DNA of 64,000 nt, taken from assembly GCA_905250075.1 (NCBI GenBank), contig CAJNOP010000001.1:7529634-7593633 (forward strand), in the 5' to 3' direction. The translations under genes and the position numbers were made by a program. The notes under the pieces are model-generated. The model was given only the letters and a program-made list of their open reading frames with translations. It did no database searches and was not told the DNA's origin. Origin of the DNA: Rotaria sp. Silwood1. Lineage: Eukaryota > Rotifera > Eurotatoria > Philodinida > Philodinidae. Positions 1 through 16,441 of the stretch are shown piece after piece (positions within the stretch are counted from its first letter, which is position 1; each line of letters starts with the position of its first letter).

Positions 1-625
1 CAATTATTGGATTATTTTGCTAGTCAAAAGAAAAAAGAAAATTTACTTTATTCGATTTATCAAATAGAATTTCTTTTCTTATCATGATTTTTGTATCGGA
101 CTCATGAATCAGCCAAGTGATCACAGTCATCATGCTGGGATTAACAGTCCGATATTATTATTGCCATTATTGATTAAGAGACACATATCATTGTCTGTTG
201 CCAGACTAAGGACTCTGCCCAATAATGGCAACGCTTTTACGTAGATTCGAACAAGTGAACTTTAAGTCAACAACGAATAAAGCAATACAGCTATATTAGT
301 TTTACACAACATTCAGTAGAAAATGAAGATATATTAATACTTCGTGAAAATAAGTATTCATCTATTAAACACTCTTATTTACTGAGCAACTCTTTTTTTT
401 TCAAATTGAATGTTATTAAAAACACGAATAAATGAATGTATTATTATGAAACGAACAACATCAATACGTGAAAAACATTAATAGACACATTCTTATCATT
501 AATAACTTACTAATTGAATAGTCTGAAATGTAAGTCGAAATAATAAGTTTTTGTTATTAATGTTTCATAAAATGTTTTGGCTCTAGTAGAGCAAAAAAAC
601 AAATACACTTAGTAATATAACTTAC
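1..625. other. Intron sequence of the ERGIC-53 gene, no exon seen
   Basis: This stretch lies downstream of the last recognisable lectin exon on the - strand and begins with its GTAAG donor. I could not find the next expected lectin-domain exon here, so the remaining exons probably lie beyond the left edge. Around 93-235 there are two short inverted repeats (an 8-bp arm pair near 95 and 146, and a TTGCCATTATT-type pair near 160 and 219), which may be chance or an old element. Nothing else is visible. Confidence 0.5.
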
Positions 626-1574
626 CAATGCATCATTGTCAAATGAATCAAGAAAAATGCCTAATCCTTTCCATTGATCATTTGAACCGAAAACACTACC
701 TTCCACACCTGGATTTTCCGTAAACCAAATAGCCTAATTAAAAAAAAACTGAAGTATAATAGAATTCATTTCTTTTCATTAATTTTAGGGTTAAAGATGG
801 TGAATTTTCAAAGGCTAGAAAGTCAAATCCAAAGAATGAGTGAATCTATAGATCTCAAACTTTGGATTTATGGATTGATTTTTCTGTAAAAATTTAGAAT
901 AGTAGTCTCTTTAGGTTTGAAATACTTTCAAGATTTTATAAATCAACAATTGTAGATTAAGTAATTATCTAATGTAAACTTTGATGATCTTTTAATTTTT
1001 ACATTTCTCTCTTTCAGTCTGTCTACTAAATCGTACAGTACGGTGATATATTTAGTACTTCATTGCATTCATTTACATAAAAAAATCATACTCTTCGAAA
1101 AGTAATTATTTATTCTCTTACCATTCCATCAGCCCCGACTCGACCGCGTCCTGTTATGCGTAATTTTATATCAAGAAGCCAATCATTTGCTGATAATGTA
1201 TTTTTACTCCAAATCCAACCTAAAAAAAAGTAAATCTTTCCTTCTTATTCATAAACAAAAATCTAGTCTTTTTTTACAAACCTTTTTGGCTACGAATCGA
1301 TGGTGTAATACGCACTTGTTCATCACTAGCAATAGCACCTTAATAAAAAAAGAATAAATAAATATATAAAATAGTTTTTCAGTTAATAAAACTTACTTCC
1401 ACCAAATGTCCAAAACGGTACACTTCCATCTTTAAATGCAAGATGAGGGCCTTTAAATGATAGTTTATATTCAAATCTTTTCACTAATTGTGGATTCGTT
1501 ACAGATGGATCAGTATAAGAAAAAACATATATAATCGAACAATATATTGTTGAAATAAACAGATAAGAATACAT
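626..1574 (-). CDS. LMAN1: ERGIC-53/LMAN1-type L-type lectin, N-terminal part (runs off left edge)
   Basis: This family is a mannose-binding cargo receptor that carries glycoproteins from ER to Golgi. Four exons on the - strand join in frame: 1397-1574, 1282-1338, 1122-1219 and 626-733. The product begins with a hydrophobic signal peptide of about 20 residues. The L-type lectin fold follows, with FEYKLSFKGPHL, VPFW, ASDEQVRITPS, TGRGRVGADG and AIWFTENPG...GLGIFLDSFDND, all close to the recalled animal ERGIC-53 sequence. The GRIGADGLAIWY-like block and the FDSFDND calcium/sugar-binding block are present. The rest of the lectin domain, the coiled-coil stalk, the membrane segment and the tail lie outside the window. 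It shares a 433-bp divergent upstream region with the next gene. VIP36 or ERGL are alternatives, but the FEYKxSFKGPHL start favours ERGIC-53. Confidence 0.88.
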
Positions 1575-2007
1575 TTCAAAAGCTTATCTATCTGACGTAA
1601 AAAGTGAGTGAATATGAGTGTATAACTAAGATTAATATGCTGAAAATACAAAAACAAGAATACACCGAATGAACAGTCATACATATACGTGTGCATGTTT
1701 GTTTCAATCCAAATGGTTATAAGTATTTGACCTATCATAAATTCTGTTTTATAAACTAAATAAAATCACATTTAAAAAGCAACATTATTTTTTATAAATA
1801 AAACATCATTGATTCTTATTTAAAATAATAAAACTTTTAAAATAAAATTAATTGATGCTGCTATTCATTGGATTATTTTTTTTATCCAATCAAATATTTG
1901 TCTGGAAATTTTATTTAAATGAACAAATACCATGTTGTGATAATAGTAATCAATTTCTTAAAAAGATAAAATTTTTTTTTCTATTTTCTTCTCTTCTATA
2001 TTTATAA
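1575..2007. promoter_or_regulatory. Shared divergent upstream region of LMAN1-like and SNAPC4-like genes
   Basis: 433 bp of AT-rich DNA separate two start codons pointing away from each other, so both 5' UTRs and promoters must lie here. No convincing TATA box or initiator can be singled out in such AT-rich sequence. A short pyrimidine tract (TTTCTTCTCTTCT) lies directly upstream of the + strand start codon at 2008. Confidence 0.45.
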
Positions 2008-5000
2008 ATGAGTTCAACAGTATCTTCTATCTTTAGTACTAGTGAGGTCTCAGATCATCATAAATTTATTGATGATATTAATCTTTATGAATTATTTTCA
2101 CCATCATTATCAAATAATACACCAATATTAACATCAGCTTTCAATAGTTGTTATCAAAAAGCACTTCTTTCATTAAATGTACATCTTGAAGATATAGATG
2201 CACAAACATTATCATCTTTAAAAAAAGATTTATCATCATATAATGTAAATGAAGATGATTTTGATGAAACAGTTTTTCCAAACCGTTCCTTAACACCAAC
2301 ATCAACAACAATATCTCAATGGCGACATGAACAATTTTTAAATGAAAAATTTCTTCGAATACTTATTCCAATTGTTACAGAAAATATGTATTCAATAGTT
2401 TTACATTGGATTGAACTTGAATTACAAAATGAAGAAGAACGTGGAAGTAAAAATGAACAAAATAAAAATGATTTAAAAAATAAATTATATGAATTAAAAT
2501 TTATGGAAAAATCAATTGATATTGAAAGATTATATGAATTAAGTGGAAATTCAAAAGAGATTTTAATTGAACAGGTTGATTGGAAATTAGTTGGAACAAA
2601 AATGAGAAGTATAGGTGGTTTTAAATATTTTGATGAATCTTCATTAAAACGTATGTGGAAACATCGATGTCAATATGGATTAAATATTTCATGGTCAGAT
2701 GATGAAGATAAACTTTTAGATCAATTAGTTGAACAATATGGTTATGGAAAATGGATAGAAATTTCACAACATGAAATATTTCAAGTAAAAAAATATTTTA
2801 AAAAAATGATTACTAATTATACATGGAATTGTTTTATTATTCAGAAAAATAAAAAATCAGCATACATGTGTGCACAACGATATATGTCAAAAAAGAATAA
2901 ACTATATTCAAAAAGGTACAGAAAAAAATAGAAGTTTTGATCAATATTAAACATAGATGAAGTTTTCCAAAGATTTGAGATTTAATATTCTGTTCTCTTA
3001 TTTTCATATAAAAACAGTTAATCAGGTTGTTTTCTTCATAAATTAAATAGTATATAAATTACAAAAAATACATGCATATTGGTATTCCAAAAATCTAAAC
3101 AAAAGAAAAAACATGAATAGTTCATTAGCAATTCAAAGGATTTAAATATCTTGTTTGTTACAGCTTGATCACATATTCATTAAAGTTTTCCGATAAGATA
3201 TTTCTGTCTACAGAAGTCAAAATTAAAATACCGACATATTCTCATAGGAATATATCTATTACTGCGAAAGTAATATCCCTCTCCCCGTTAACGAGAAGAG
3301 ACTTTCTATATTCCGATTAAGGATATGTGAACTTCCATGTAGCTTCTTTCAGCTTTACGTTGACTTTTTGTTCTGACAAGATTTAAGTATGCTGCTAGTC
3401 TTTTAGCCCATGTCAAGTTGTTCAAAAACTGATAGTTCGGTTTTCATTCGACTCATGTGCTAACCCCACTAGAGCAGACTCAAAAGCCAATTTTAATAAA
3501 AATAGGCCTCAACATCAGCCTGTTTTATTCTTCATGAATGTTCATTAAAAATTTCGATTTAAACAGTAGATAGACCGTAGAATATTGTCTATTTAAAATA
3601 ACTTTCAGAACTAAATCTCTAGAACTCATTGTTTAGAGGAATTTGAAAAAAATGGAACTTTATACTAAAATTGAACTGCCTGTAAAATTTATATATTCTC
3701 TTTTAAAATCCAAAAACATTATAATAAAAATGAGTCTTATATTTATGGTTACTTAAACACAACGTCGGATTCAGGTGTGGATATCGATATGAATCTTCTG
3801 TTCATCTACATCGACACGCCTCTATCCTATAGTTAAACATCGAAATTTCCAATTGAACATTCACAAAGAATCAAACAGTAAGGTTTCGAGACTAGTTTTC
3901 GATAAAATCGAGCTTTGAGCCTACGTTGTGGCAGCTAGCTTCGGAGTCGAATCAAAATCAAATATCAGTTTCTGCACGACTTGACCAAGGCTACAAGACT
4001 TACATACTTAAATATTGTCAGAAAAAAAGTTGATATAAATCTGGAAAGAGCAGAAACATTCTTTACATATTCGTGTCCTTTTTTTAATTGACTTTATGAA
4101 TACATTAAAAAAACGTAAAACACCGCACTTTAATATCTGAAAACGAAAATTGAATTGCGAAAAATTTTCATTCGTAGTAGCTGAATATTGGCAAATGGCA
4201 ACGTCAAGCCATTAGATTCCTTAGCACTTTTTTGTCTCAAGAAATGCATTTTTGTGATCATCGTCATAGGAGAATAAAAAAAAATATGCAGAAGGATATT
4301 TGTTTGCTACCTGACGTCTAGTTGTCGGCCGGAACTGGTTAATGACACATTCAGCACAGGAAATAAATTTAAAAACATATGAACTGGTGAGATTTTATCA
4401 ACATTATCTTAACCCTATAGTAGATACTACTAATACAAAAAATACAGTAATAAAAAGTACTTGATAACAAAAATATCACAGAGAGGAAAATATAATTATA
4501 AAACAAAGGAAGACACAAGACAACATTGTCTTTTTTGTCCTGTGCAAGCCTCTGATAGAAATAGATGCAAGACGAACAAAAAAAGAGTACGAATATTTTC
4601 CATCATCAAATTTATTATGAATATAATAACAGTTGTACTTTTACAAAAAAAAGGAGATAACATTTACACAATATAGAATACATCGTACTGATAGAAAAGT
4701 ATGGATTTTGGGTAGATGAAGAGTAGACATACTCAAATCCTACTTTATAAATGTTCTGAGTTTATGGGATTATTTTGATAAAATGGAATTATTGTTACTA
4801 TTATTATTATTGAACTTTATCTTATCGATCAATTAGCTTCTGAAGATAAGTATAATATCTGCTACAATTGCATCATGTATTACTCATAAACACTAATTCT
4901 ATACTACCCATCTCACACGAATGCATTTTATGATCAAAAGACTTCTTAAAAAACAAACAAACATCAACGGAGCTAAAATTACTTTAGAATTATTCAATAA

Positions 5001-7076
5001 TGAATGAATATGTCGATAATAAGAATTTATTAAATTAAATTCTCTTGTTAACGGTAGTCTATTTATCAGTGATTCTTATGACTCATCAGAGCAGCATTAA
5101 TTAAATATACTGACTCAAGTAAATGTCATTTTATCTCAAGAATCTTCTTAAGATTTTAAAGTTTAAAAAAACATTTTGCTTTCTTCTGGTTTCAAGAAAA
5201 TTATAATTAGTGTGCATAAAAACCAAGGAATATGCGTTATTTGATAATTGACACATAAGAATACATAAAAAAATAACATAATTATAGATTATTAGCAGAC
5301 ATGTCAGTGTGAGTTCTAAAGTGAAAGTACGTTTTGAGAAAATGTCAAAATTTAATTTAAAGATTTTCTTCATCACATACTCTAAATTAACCATTCAGCC
5401 TTGAACTTTCTTTTTTCTTTAAATATAATCTTAAACATTCAAATAAAAAGCATCAACGGTGCTAGAATTAATTGAATATTATTCAGCTTCTCGTCTTACA
5501 TTCTCCAAGAATCTTGTGATGAAACTAAGAATGCGTTTCTTAAAACTTTGCTAGGTCATGTGCGATATAACGTAATTAAAGATTCAAATTAATATTTCAA
5601 ATATATGGCAAGTCTAATTTTTATTAATATAATTAAAAACAAAAAACAATATTCACTCTTTTAAAGAGTCAATTTTCTATAGACATGTTCTCAAACCTTT
5701 AGCAATACCATACTATTTTTCAATATATTGACTATTCACATGTATATAATTATAGGTTTACTCATCTTAACATTTCTTATTAGTGTGAAAAAGCAGTTCA
5801 TCAAAATAACACACTGTAGTTTGCAAACTTGAAAATTTTGTGTTTAAACTAGATTGACATTCATCATTTTCTGTAGTGACACAAATGTATATGTATTTTT
5901 ATTTGTTAATCTGTAAGAACACTTGATGAGAATCTTCGAGAAGACATAGAAGCAAAAAGAAATGACCATTTCATTATAAAATTTTGTTCGTAGACATAAA
6001 AATGCACTACTTCTTTTTTTTTTTTAATGTTCTAGACGTTTTACACAAACTGAAAAAGATCTTCTTTTATCCATGTACAAATATCGTTGTTCAGTAATAA
6101 AAGATTATCGTTTTTGTGTTTCTTATGCTGCTTATCTACTTGGTGATCGATGTTTACGTGAAATAACTCATGTATGGACATATCTTAATCCTGATATACA
6201 AAAAAATTCATTTACACCAGACGAGGATGCTATTTTACTTCAACATGCCAATCAAACTTCATCAATTTGTTGGTCAACATTAGCTGCTAGTCATCTACCT
6301 AATCGATCAGCTGTTCAATGTCGACAACGTTATTCGCAATTAACTAAAGTACAATCGACTGAAAAGACAAAACAAACAAATCAAAAAGTAACTGTTAGCA
6401 ATAATAATCATTCGTATCAAATGAAAAAGAATATATTATTTTTATACACACTAATCTTCAATAGTCACAGAGGCATTAAAAGTTTCTTTTAATTATTTTC
6501 ATATGTTTTATTATATATATGTTTGTGATCGTTTTTATGAGTTGTTTCTAAATCTCTGATAAAGTACTTGAAAATTGATGTAAGAATGAATCACACATTA
6601 CAATATTCAGTGAACTATGAAACCAATGTGAAATAACCGAAGTAATTAATCATAAAAAACAATCATAGTGACAAAAATAATAGAATTAGCATTTTTCAGC
6701 AGAGCATCAAAGAAAAATATCTATTAAAATGTTTTCTTTTTTTTTTGGGTTTCTAAAAAATTCAGAATTCATTTTTTTCTTGCTTTTTTTTTAGACAAAT
6801 TCTTCTCGTGTAACGAACTATATTCAATGGTTACAAAAACAACCAATTCACACTCAAAAGTTTCTCCAACAGTTTTATTCAAAATCCCGTTTGACTCATC
6901 TACATAAATCAATAATTGAAATGCATTCAAATAAAATTGAATTATTAATGCAAAAATTTGATAACAATCAAAATAATGTTGTTAAATGTTTACCATTACG
7001 AGAATTCATTCTTAAACTTAATCAGTCAACGGTGACTATTGATGAAATCTACGCAAAATTTGTTAATAATTTGTGA
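2008..7076 (+). CDS. SNAPC4: SNAPc subunit 4-like Myb-repeat protein (SNAPC4/SNAP190)
   Basis: SNAPC4 is the large DNA-binding subunit of the snRNA-activating protein complex, which binds the proximal sequence element of snRNA promoters for Pol II and Pol III. Four exons (2008-2784, 2845-2915, 6036-6387, 6795-7076) give 493 residues. After an acidic N-terminus come a half Myb repeat (DWKLVGTKM..., about residues 193-225) and three Myb-like repeats (SWSDDEDKLLDQL...GKWIEI; RFTQTEKDLLLSM...ITHVWTYLNP; SFTPDEDAILLQH...CWSTLAA...NRSAVQCRQRYSQL). They appear in the order and spacing of SNAPC4, including the distinctive IxxxWTxLxP block. The last exon is Lys/Gln-rich. At 493 residues it is much shorter than the human protein (about 1,470) and seems to lack the last Myb repeats. 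The 60-bp first intron is in frame and stop-free, so an unspliced reading would add 20 false residues. Confidence 0.85.
2916..6035 (+). other. 3.1 kb intron 2 of the SNAPC4-like gene
   Basis: This intron is far longer than its neighbours and splits the second Myb-like repeat from the third. No coding segment or clear transposon termini were found. Two stretches of about 35 bp near 4959-4995 and 5447-5484 resemble each other (both contain CATCAACGG then GCTA and AATTATTCA/ATTATTCA). They may be traces of an old repeat. A 71-codon open frame at 4461-4676 has no recognisable content. Confidence 0.6.
6388..6794 (+). other. 407-bp intron 3 of the SNAPC4-like gene
   Basis: It runs from a GTAACT donor to a T-rich tract ending in TTTTTTTTAG. 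It is AT-rich and nothing else is visible in it. Confidence 0.6.
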
Positions 7077-7266
7077 TATAAATAATAGTTTTTTTTGTGT
7101 TCTGTGGTCTATGTTATGGACATATGACATCAAATAACTTTTATACATTCAACAAAAACGAAGATAAAGAAAAATATATATGAAAATACTTTTTTTTTCT
7201 GTTTGGTATGATAATGAGATTTATGTTTTCCCGTAGTTAAAAAGGAAGAACAAAAACAAGGAGTAA
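7077..7266. other. Convergent 3' spacer between SNAPC4-like gene and Ser-rich gene
   Basis: 190 bp separate the two stop codons. Both 3' UTRs must end here. The sequence is AT-rich with no other signal. Confidence 0.4.
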
Positions 7267-10200
7267 TCACAGAGATGATGAAGGACGTTGTTCATTTTTA
7301 TAGGCATGAAGTAAACGTTTTTTTAATGGTACACTGTGACCAGATGATAATGGTGGTGACGATAACGAGGCATTCGATGGATTAGATATGGTAGAAAGTG
7401 ATCGTTGCATTGGAATTTCATATATATCTGGTCGATTATGTGTCGCCTTAAAATAAACAAACAGAAAACAAATTATTAGCAGCAAATGTCATAGCCTAAT
7501 TTTTGTTTTGAATCAATCAAAAATATGTTTTTTTTTTCTTGCACTTAATGTCCAATGAATGGATTTTATTAGGAATGTCACAAATATTTTTCTACAAAAT
7601 TTGCCTGTTTTATTTTCATAAATAATATTCTCATCTGACGACGCTGATTTTCCTTTCCATGAAATTTTATTAACAGTACAATACATACAATGGTTCGAAT
7701 TAAACAAATGATATTAGTTCTAGTTCAATGTGTTAGATTAACATGATCACATACAGATTAAAATAAGCCTGTTTTGATATGTAACAAAGATATTATACTT
7801 GTGAATTGTATTTTTAATCGATACTTCCATGGATAGTCAACTGTAAAAAACCACAAGGTTTTCAGAAAATATTTTCGTGTGTGGAATGCAATGCATCGAT
7901 CGTTTTGATAAATACAAATATTCAAATATACTCAATAAATCATAGTGCCAGGACCAAAACACTTGAAAACATCGACTATCGCTCAATAACAGTCAGGAAT
8001 AGCCAAAGTTTTTAAGTATTTTAGTCCAAGTACCATGATTTATTGATTCAATTTGAAGATTATTTTACCAAAATGATCAGCATAACGACCTCTGTAAAGT
8101 TCTATAGACGAAACAATCTTCTGAGAATCATGTGATTTTTGCAGTTGACTACCCATGCATGTGCTCATCAAAAATATGATTCATAAGTAGTTTGTCGATG
8201 GTAGTATATTATTTAATAAAAATATCAGAATCGCTATCGATAGAACACATCGAGAAATAATCCTTTTAAGTACAATAGATAAAATGATCTTAATGTTATA
8301 TGATTTCAATAAATAATAATAAAATAAAAACATATTTATGTCATACTATAACTAGCCAGGAATATATTTTAATAAGAAAAGTACTCAGTCAAACTAATAT
8401 ATATTAAAAAACTTTTTCTACTTTATTTTAGCTAAGAACCATTTTTAAAATTGAAAATAATACAAGACATCATTATAAATTTAGGAATAACAATTTACTT
8501 TATGGATTTTTATTTTAAACAGGCTAATTGTCAAGATCCTCGATTTATACGCTGAAGGAAAAGCAAAATATAAATTCTTTTTAATTTACTGTCATATCAA
8601 ATAGCTTTTTTTCAAAATTGTTATCTTTTTTTTATGTCCATGTCTCTCAAAGGTACTTTAGAGGACATTAACTAGGAAAGGAACTTTTAACATTTGTTTT
8701 TATCCGTCGTATATTATTGCGAAGAATTCTTTATTAATTTTTTTCTAATAATATATATATATATAAAGACAACTTTTTCGTTGTTGCTTTTTTTTTCATG
8801 ACAGTACAAATCAGTTTTGTCCTACTTTCCCTTTTTCGAGCTAAAAACGATTTCGATAACAACATATTTTTCTTTCTTCTTTCTTCTCGCAATATTTACT
8901 TTAGTTTTACGTGATGACGTCGCAATTGTTTGATGTGGTACAATAGAAGGCGATGATGCATTAAGTGATAAAGGTGAAACGGGAGTCGGTAATGCTAGTT
9001 CAGCTGTCACAGGATAACGACAACAATTGCATGATGGTGATGATGATGAGGAAGATGAAGATGAACAAGGTGTTGTAGATAAGTGATTATGATGAATATT
9101 AAATTGTGCATAGGCTGGTGAATTTAGATTTAATTTATGATAAGTAAATGGAGCTGAATTAGTTGTTGAACTGTTTATTGGTGATGAATATTGTTGTTGT
9201 TGTTGTTGTTGATTTTGATGATGAGAATGATGATGATGTGATGTATCGAAACGATATAAATCATTTTGATGATGATGAGGACGATGACTTGATGTTGAAT
9301 TTAACGATGATGCTGAACAATCAAGTTCAAATGGATCACGTATAGTAAATGGAGCACTATTTGATGATTTATTCAGTGGTGGTGGTGTTGACACTGGTTG
9401 TTTCGGAGTGACTCTTTAAAGTATTTCAAGAAAAGAAATTCAAAATAAATAGATTTTTAACTTTTGTTTAGTTTACCTTTTTCGTTTTAATTTTGATTGT
9501 AACAATGCTTGAGCATTATTAGGTGTATTACGAGCGCTAGAGAGATTCTGAAATATGCTAGGTGTCGAACCTATTACACATAAAACAAATGATTGTGTTT
9601 TATTGTAAGAAGATATAAACTTACTATTTCTAGTAAGTGTTGATGGTGCATGTTCAACATCAAGTTCTCGACGTATTAAATATTCAAAGTCTTTTGAATA
9701 TTCTGGTGATGATGGTCGTGCTTTTGTTATTGTCATCTTCGATGTATTATCACTTCGTTCTTAAGATGAAGAAATAAAGGAAAAACAAAGAAAATGATAA
9801 TATACATGTATAATAATTTTATTTACCTGTATTCATTAGTAAAGTTCTTGTAATAGAACTGCGTGAACGTTGTATTCCTGTCTCTGATCCATTATCATTA
9901 TTATTAGTTACACTTTGAGTTGATTGATCATCAAGGATTTGTTGGTTAATTTCTATAAGAAATCAAAAAATAAAAATGAAAGAACTTTGATTGTAAATAA
10001 ATAGTTAACCTTCATATTGTTGATTATTTAATGGTTGACCACCAAGGAGTTTTGCTACAGATGAAGTTCGACGACGTTGTTGTGCAGGTGTATCTTCTGA
10101 ATGCTCTAAATATATGTACATTTAATAGATGTTGTCTTGTAAAACATCTATTTTTTTGCTTTAGTTAACAATAATTTACCTATGGTAGGCAACGGAGAAG

Positions 10201-10547
10201 ATGATGTTCCTTGAACATTATTTATTTGAGCGGGAGAAAGCGCAGAATCTGTTGGAATGTCAGTTGTATTTAGCGATATATCATTAGAATATGAATTATC
10301 GTCTATGACAAGTAAAGTAGGACAAGATGGTGACGAAGATTGTGACGGCTAATAAAGCAATCAAGTAGAAAATCAAATGAAAAATATATGTAAGCATCAT
10401 TTTTTTTCTATACGATTGATATTAATAAGAATAGAATGGCAGAAAAAAGTAAAATTAAATGTTACATACATTAGAAGTAACAGGCGGTGTTGTTCCTTGT
10501 CGTGTTTGTGAGTTATCGTCAACATCAACACTGTTTCCTTCATCCAT
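7267..10547 (-). CDS. Unrecognised Ser/Gln/His-rich low-complexity protein
   Basis: I do not recognise the family. Eight exons join in frame (10470-10547, 10180-10348, 10010-10105, 9827-9952, 9625-9759, 9477-9570, 8900-9413, 7267-7446), giving 463 residues. The protein looks disordered, with a poly-His/Gln tract, a run of nine Ser, and many Ser/Thr-Pro sites. Basic Ser-containing patches such as RRRTSSVAKLL and QRSRSSITRTLL look like AGC/CaMK-kinase or 14-3-3 type sites. Less biased islands are SPEYSKDFEYLIRRELDVEH, SAPFTIRDPFELDC and the C-terminal VPLKKRLLHAYKNEQRPSSS. A transcription or chromatin cofactor is plausible but is only a guess. The first exon opens after a TTTTCAG at 10586, so an upstream exon or 5' UTR exon may exist. 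An in-frame ATG at 10562 is an alternative start. The last intron is 1.45 kb. Confidence 0.7.
7447..8899 (-). other. 1.45 kb last intron of the Ser-rich gene
   Basis: AT-rich sequence without recognised coding content or element termini. The donor GTAAATATT lies at about 8899 and the acceptor TTTTAAG at about 7447. Confidence 0.5.
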
Positions 10548-12643
10548 ACTTGACAAGTACATACTTTTGTATAAGCTAAGATGATCTGAAAAGAAAAGAA
10601 AAATATAGACACAGTTTTATTTGATTAAAACTTTCATCTATTTTTCCTCTCAGATCGTAAAGTCTTACAATAGATATGCGCTTGAAAATTATTCATATTT
10701 TACCAGTCTATCGATTTTTAGTAATTATTGGAAAACTGAACTTTTTTATCATAAAATAAATGAATAAGTAAATTTCGCATTGAAGCATTTACTTCCTTTT
10801 TTGTTTTAAGTACTTTCTATTTTTCCTTCATTTATTTTTATTCAAGAGACAGTAATATAATTTCTTTTACAAAATAAAAGTTAATATTAAACGAAGAAAT
10901 CTATATTCATATCTATTTATAAATATCGATAGACTAATGAACAAACAGATATTATTAGTGGAGATTTGCACTCTTATGAAGACGTGTAGTCTGATATCGA
11001 TAACATATGCATTCGCACACTTGATATTAAAAGTAAAAACTGATAAAAAGTGTTTGCTTTCTCATAACGCTGAGTTAGACAAGTATATAGAAATAAACAC
11101 ACCCATAAACTTTTAAACGAGAAGGTAAAGTGTTAGTTACAATAACAACAGCAGTGCGTTTTTCTTATTCGACTCTTCATCCCTTTTTTCCTCTTCGACT
11201 CCTTCATCTCATGAAACTGAATGGTATGAGCGCACAGACTGATATTTTTTCTTTTCACAACGAATAGACTCACTTGTTGGCTGACTGGCTGAGAGTAAAA
11301 GGAAAGAAATGCGTGTAATAGCGAAAGAAACCGAAAGAATGAAAAAGAACTGGAGAAAAAGAAAAAGAAGAAACAGAGCGGACGGATACGAAAAAGAATG
11401 GATTGTGTGCAACCATGCAAGCAACAAGAAGAAAAAGAAAGGCATATTCGAACTCCTATGGATGTCATTTAACACAAAAAAGACAGACACAAAACACACT
11501 ATCATTTAGGTCAATAAGTATGGAATATGCAAACATCTATATATCTTGTAGAAAAAAAAAAAACTTTGTCTAACGACAAAGAGAAGAAAACATGACTAGA
11601 AAGTGCGCAAAAGAGAAAAATAAGGAAAACAAAGAATAAACTCATATGTATATATCAGATATATCTATATATAGATAGTATTAATTATGTATGCATGCAT
11701 TATTAAATTCGAATCTACAAAAAAAAGTATAAAATAGATTGTCATTGTTTCTTTGTATTACTACACGAAATACAGACACCTTTTGTTTGACCTTTTCGAT
11801 TCATATTTTAAGTATTATTTCATTTTTTTTTTGTACTGATTCGAAGAAAGAAAAAACAAACTATATTTACATTGTCGCTCTGTTTGACATGTACATCAAA
11901 TATTGACAAAAAAAACTGATCATCTAATTTTTGAAAAACAAAATCAGCAATTTTTATTTTTTTTTCCTATTATTATAGACATATTTGTATTTATTTTTTG
12001 GTATCACATGATTTGGTAAAAAAAAATTGTTATTAGCCATGTTTTCAAGTGAGAATAATTCAAAAAAAATGTAAATAAAAATTATTCATAATTAATACTG
12101 ATGAGAAAAAGAACTCATATAAAAGCTTTTGCTCTTAATAATTTCCATGAAAGAACTTTTTTAATCGAAGTACTTGAAAACTTATGATAGTCAAGAAGAA
12201 AAGAATGAAAATAACAGCTAATATTTTTATTGAAATAATTTCTTTTTCTGTCTAAATAATAAATTTAGATAATTGATCTTGCAATAAAATAAAAAATTTA
12301 GATGACATTTTAGAAATACCATCAAGAAATCTTTCAAATTAAGATTAATAAAATAATATGTAGAAATAGATAAAAGAAATTCAATACTTTGCTTTGATAT
12401 CTTTTGTGAATAAAAACATGTTTGAAATGACTTTTTCCATCTGTTATTTCTCAAACTTGGACTATTTAATAATCATTTCTATTAATAAAGCATTTCTTCA
12501 ACCTGTCTTATGTATTATTCATGATGTCATTTTTTTTTTTTATTCTGAAAAATATCAGCTATTACGTGACAATGTTTTTTATCATTAACCTCGATTAAGT
12601 TTATTAATTTTGAATAAACTTGTTTTTGTTTTAATGATTGTAG
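10548..12643. other. Divergent spacer upstream of the Ser-rich gene and thymidylate synthase
   Basis: About 2.1 kb. It probably contains 5' UTR exons of both genes: an acceptor-like TTTTCAG at 10586 (-), and a TTTTAATGATTGTAG that ends directly at the thymidylate synthase ATG (+). 11133-11500 is strongly strand-biased (C/T on one strand, G/A on the other), which keeps frames open on both strands without protein-like content. Nothing else is recognised. Confidence 0.45.

Positions 12644-16441
<3,798 letters not shown>

Noticed and set aside
93-235. Short nested inverted repeats as a hairpin element
   Set aside because: Arms are only 8-12 bp with no terminal duplication or second copy in the window; chance is not excluded.
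4461-4676. Open frame with a Cys pair (CLFCPVQASDRNRC) as a zinc-finger or transposase remnant
   Set aside because: Only one Cys pattern, no partner motif or element termini, and it lies in an intron of another gene.
7267-10547. CRTC (CREB-regulated coactivator) identity for the Ser-rich protein
   Set aside because: A TDSAL phrase resembles the CRTC SDSALH site, but the CRTC N-terminal coiled-coil and C-terminal domain are missing and the rest does not align.
11133-11509. Overlapping open frames on both strands in a C/T-biased stretch
   Set aside because: The bias removes stop codons on both strands; the translations are low-complexity Phe/Ser or Lys/Arg runs without domain features.
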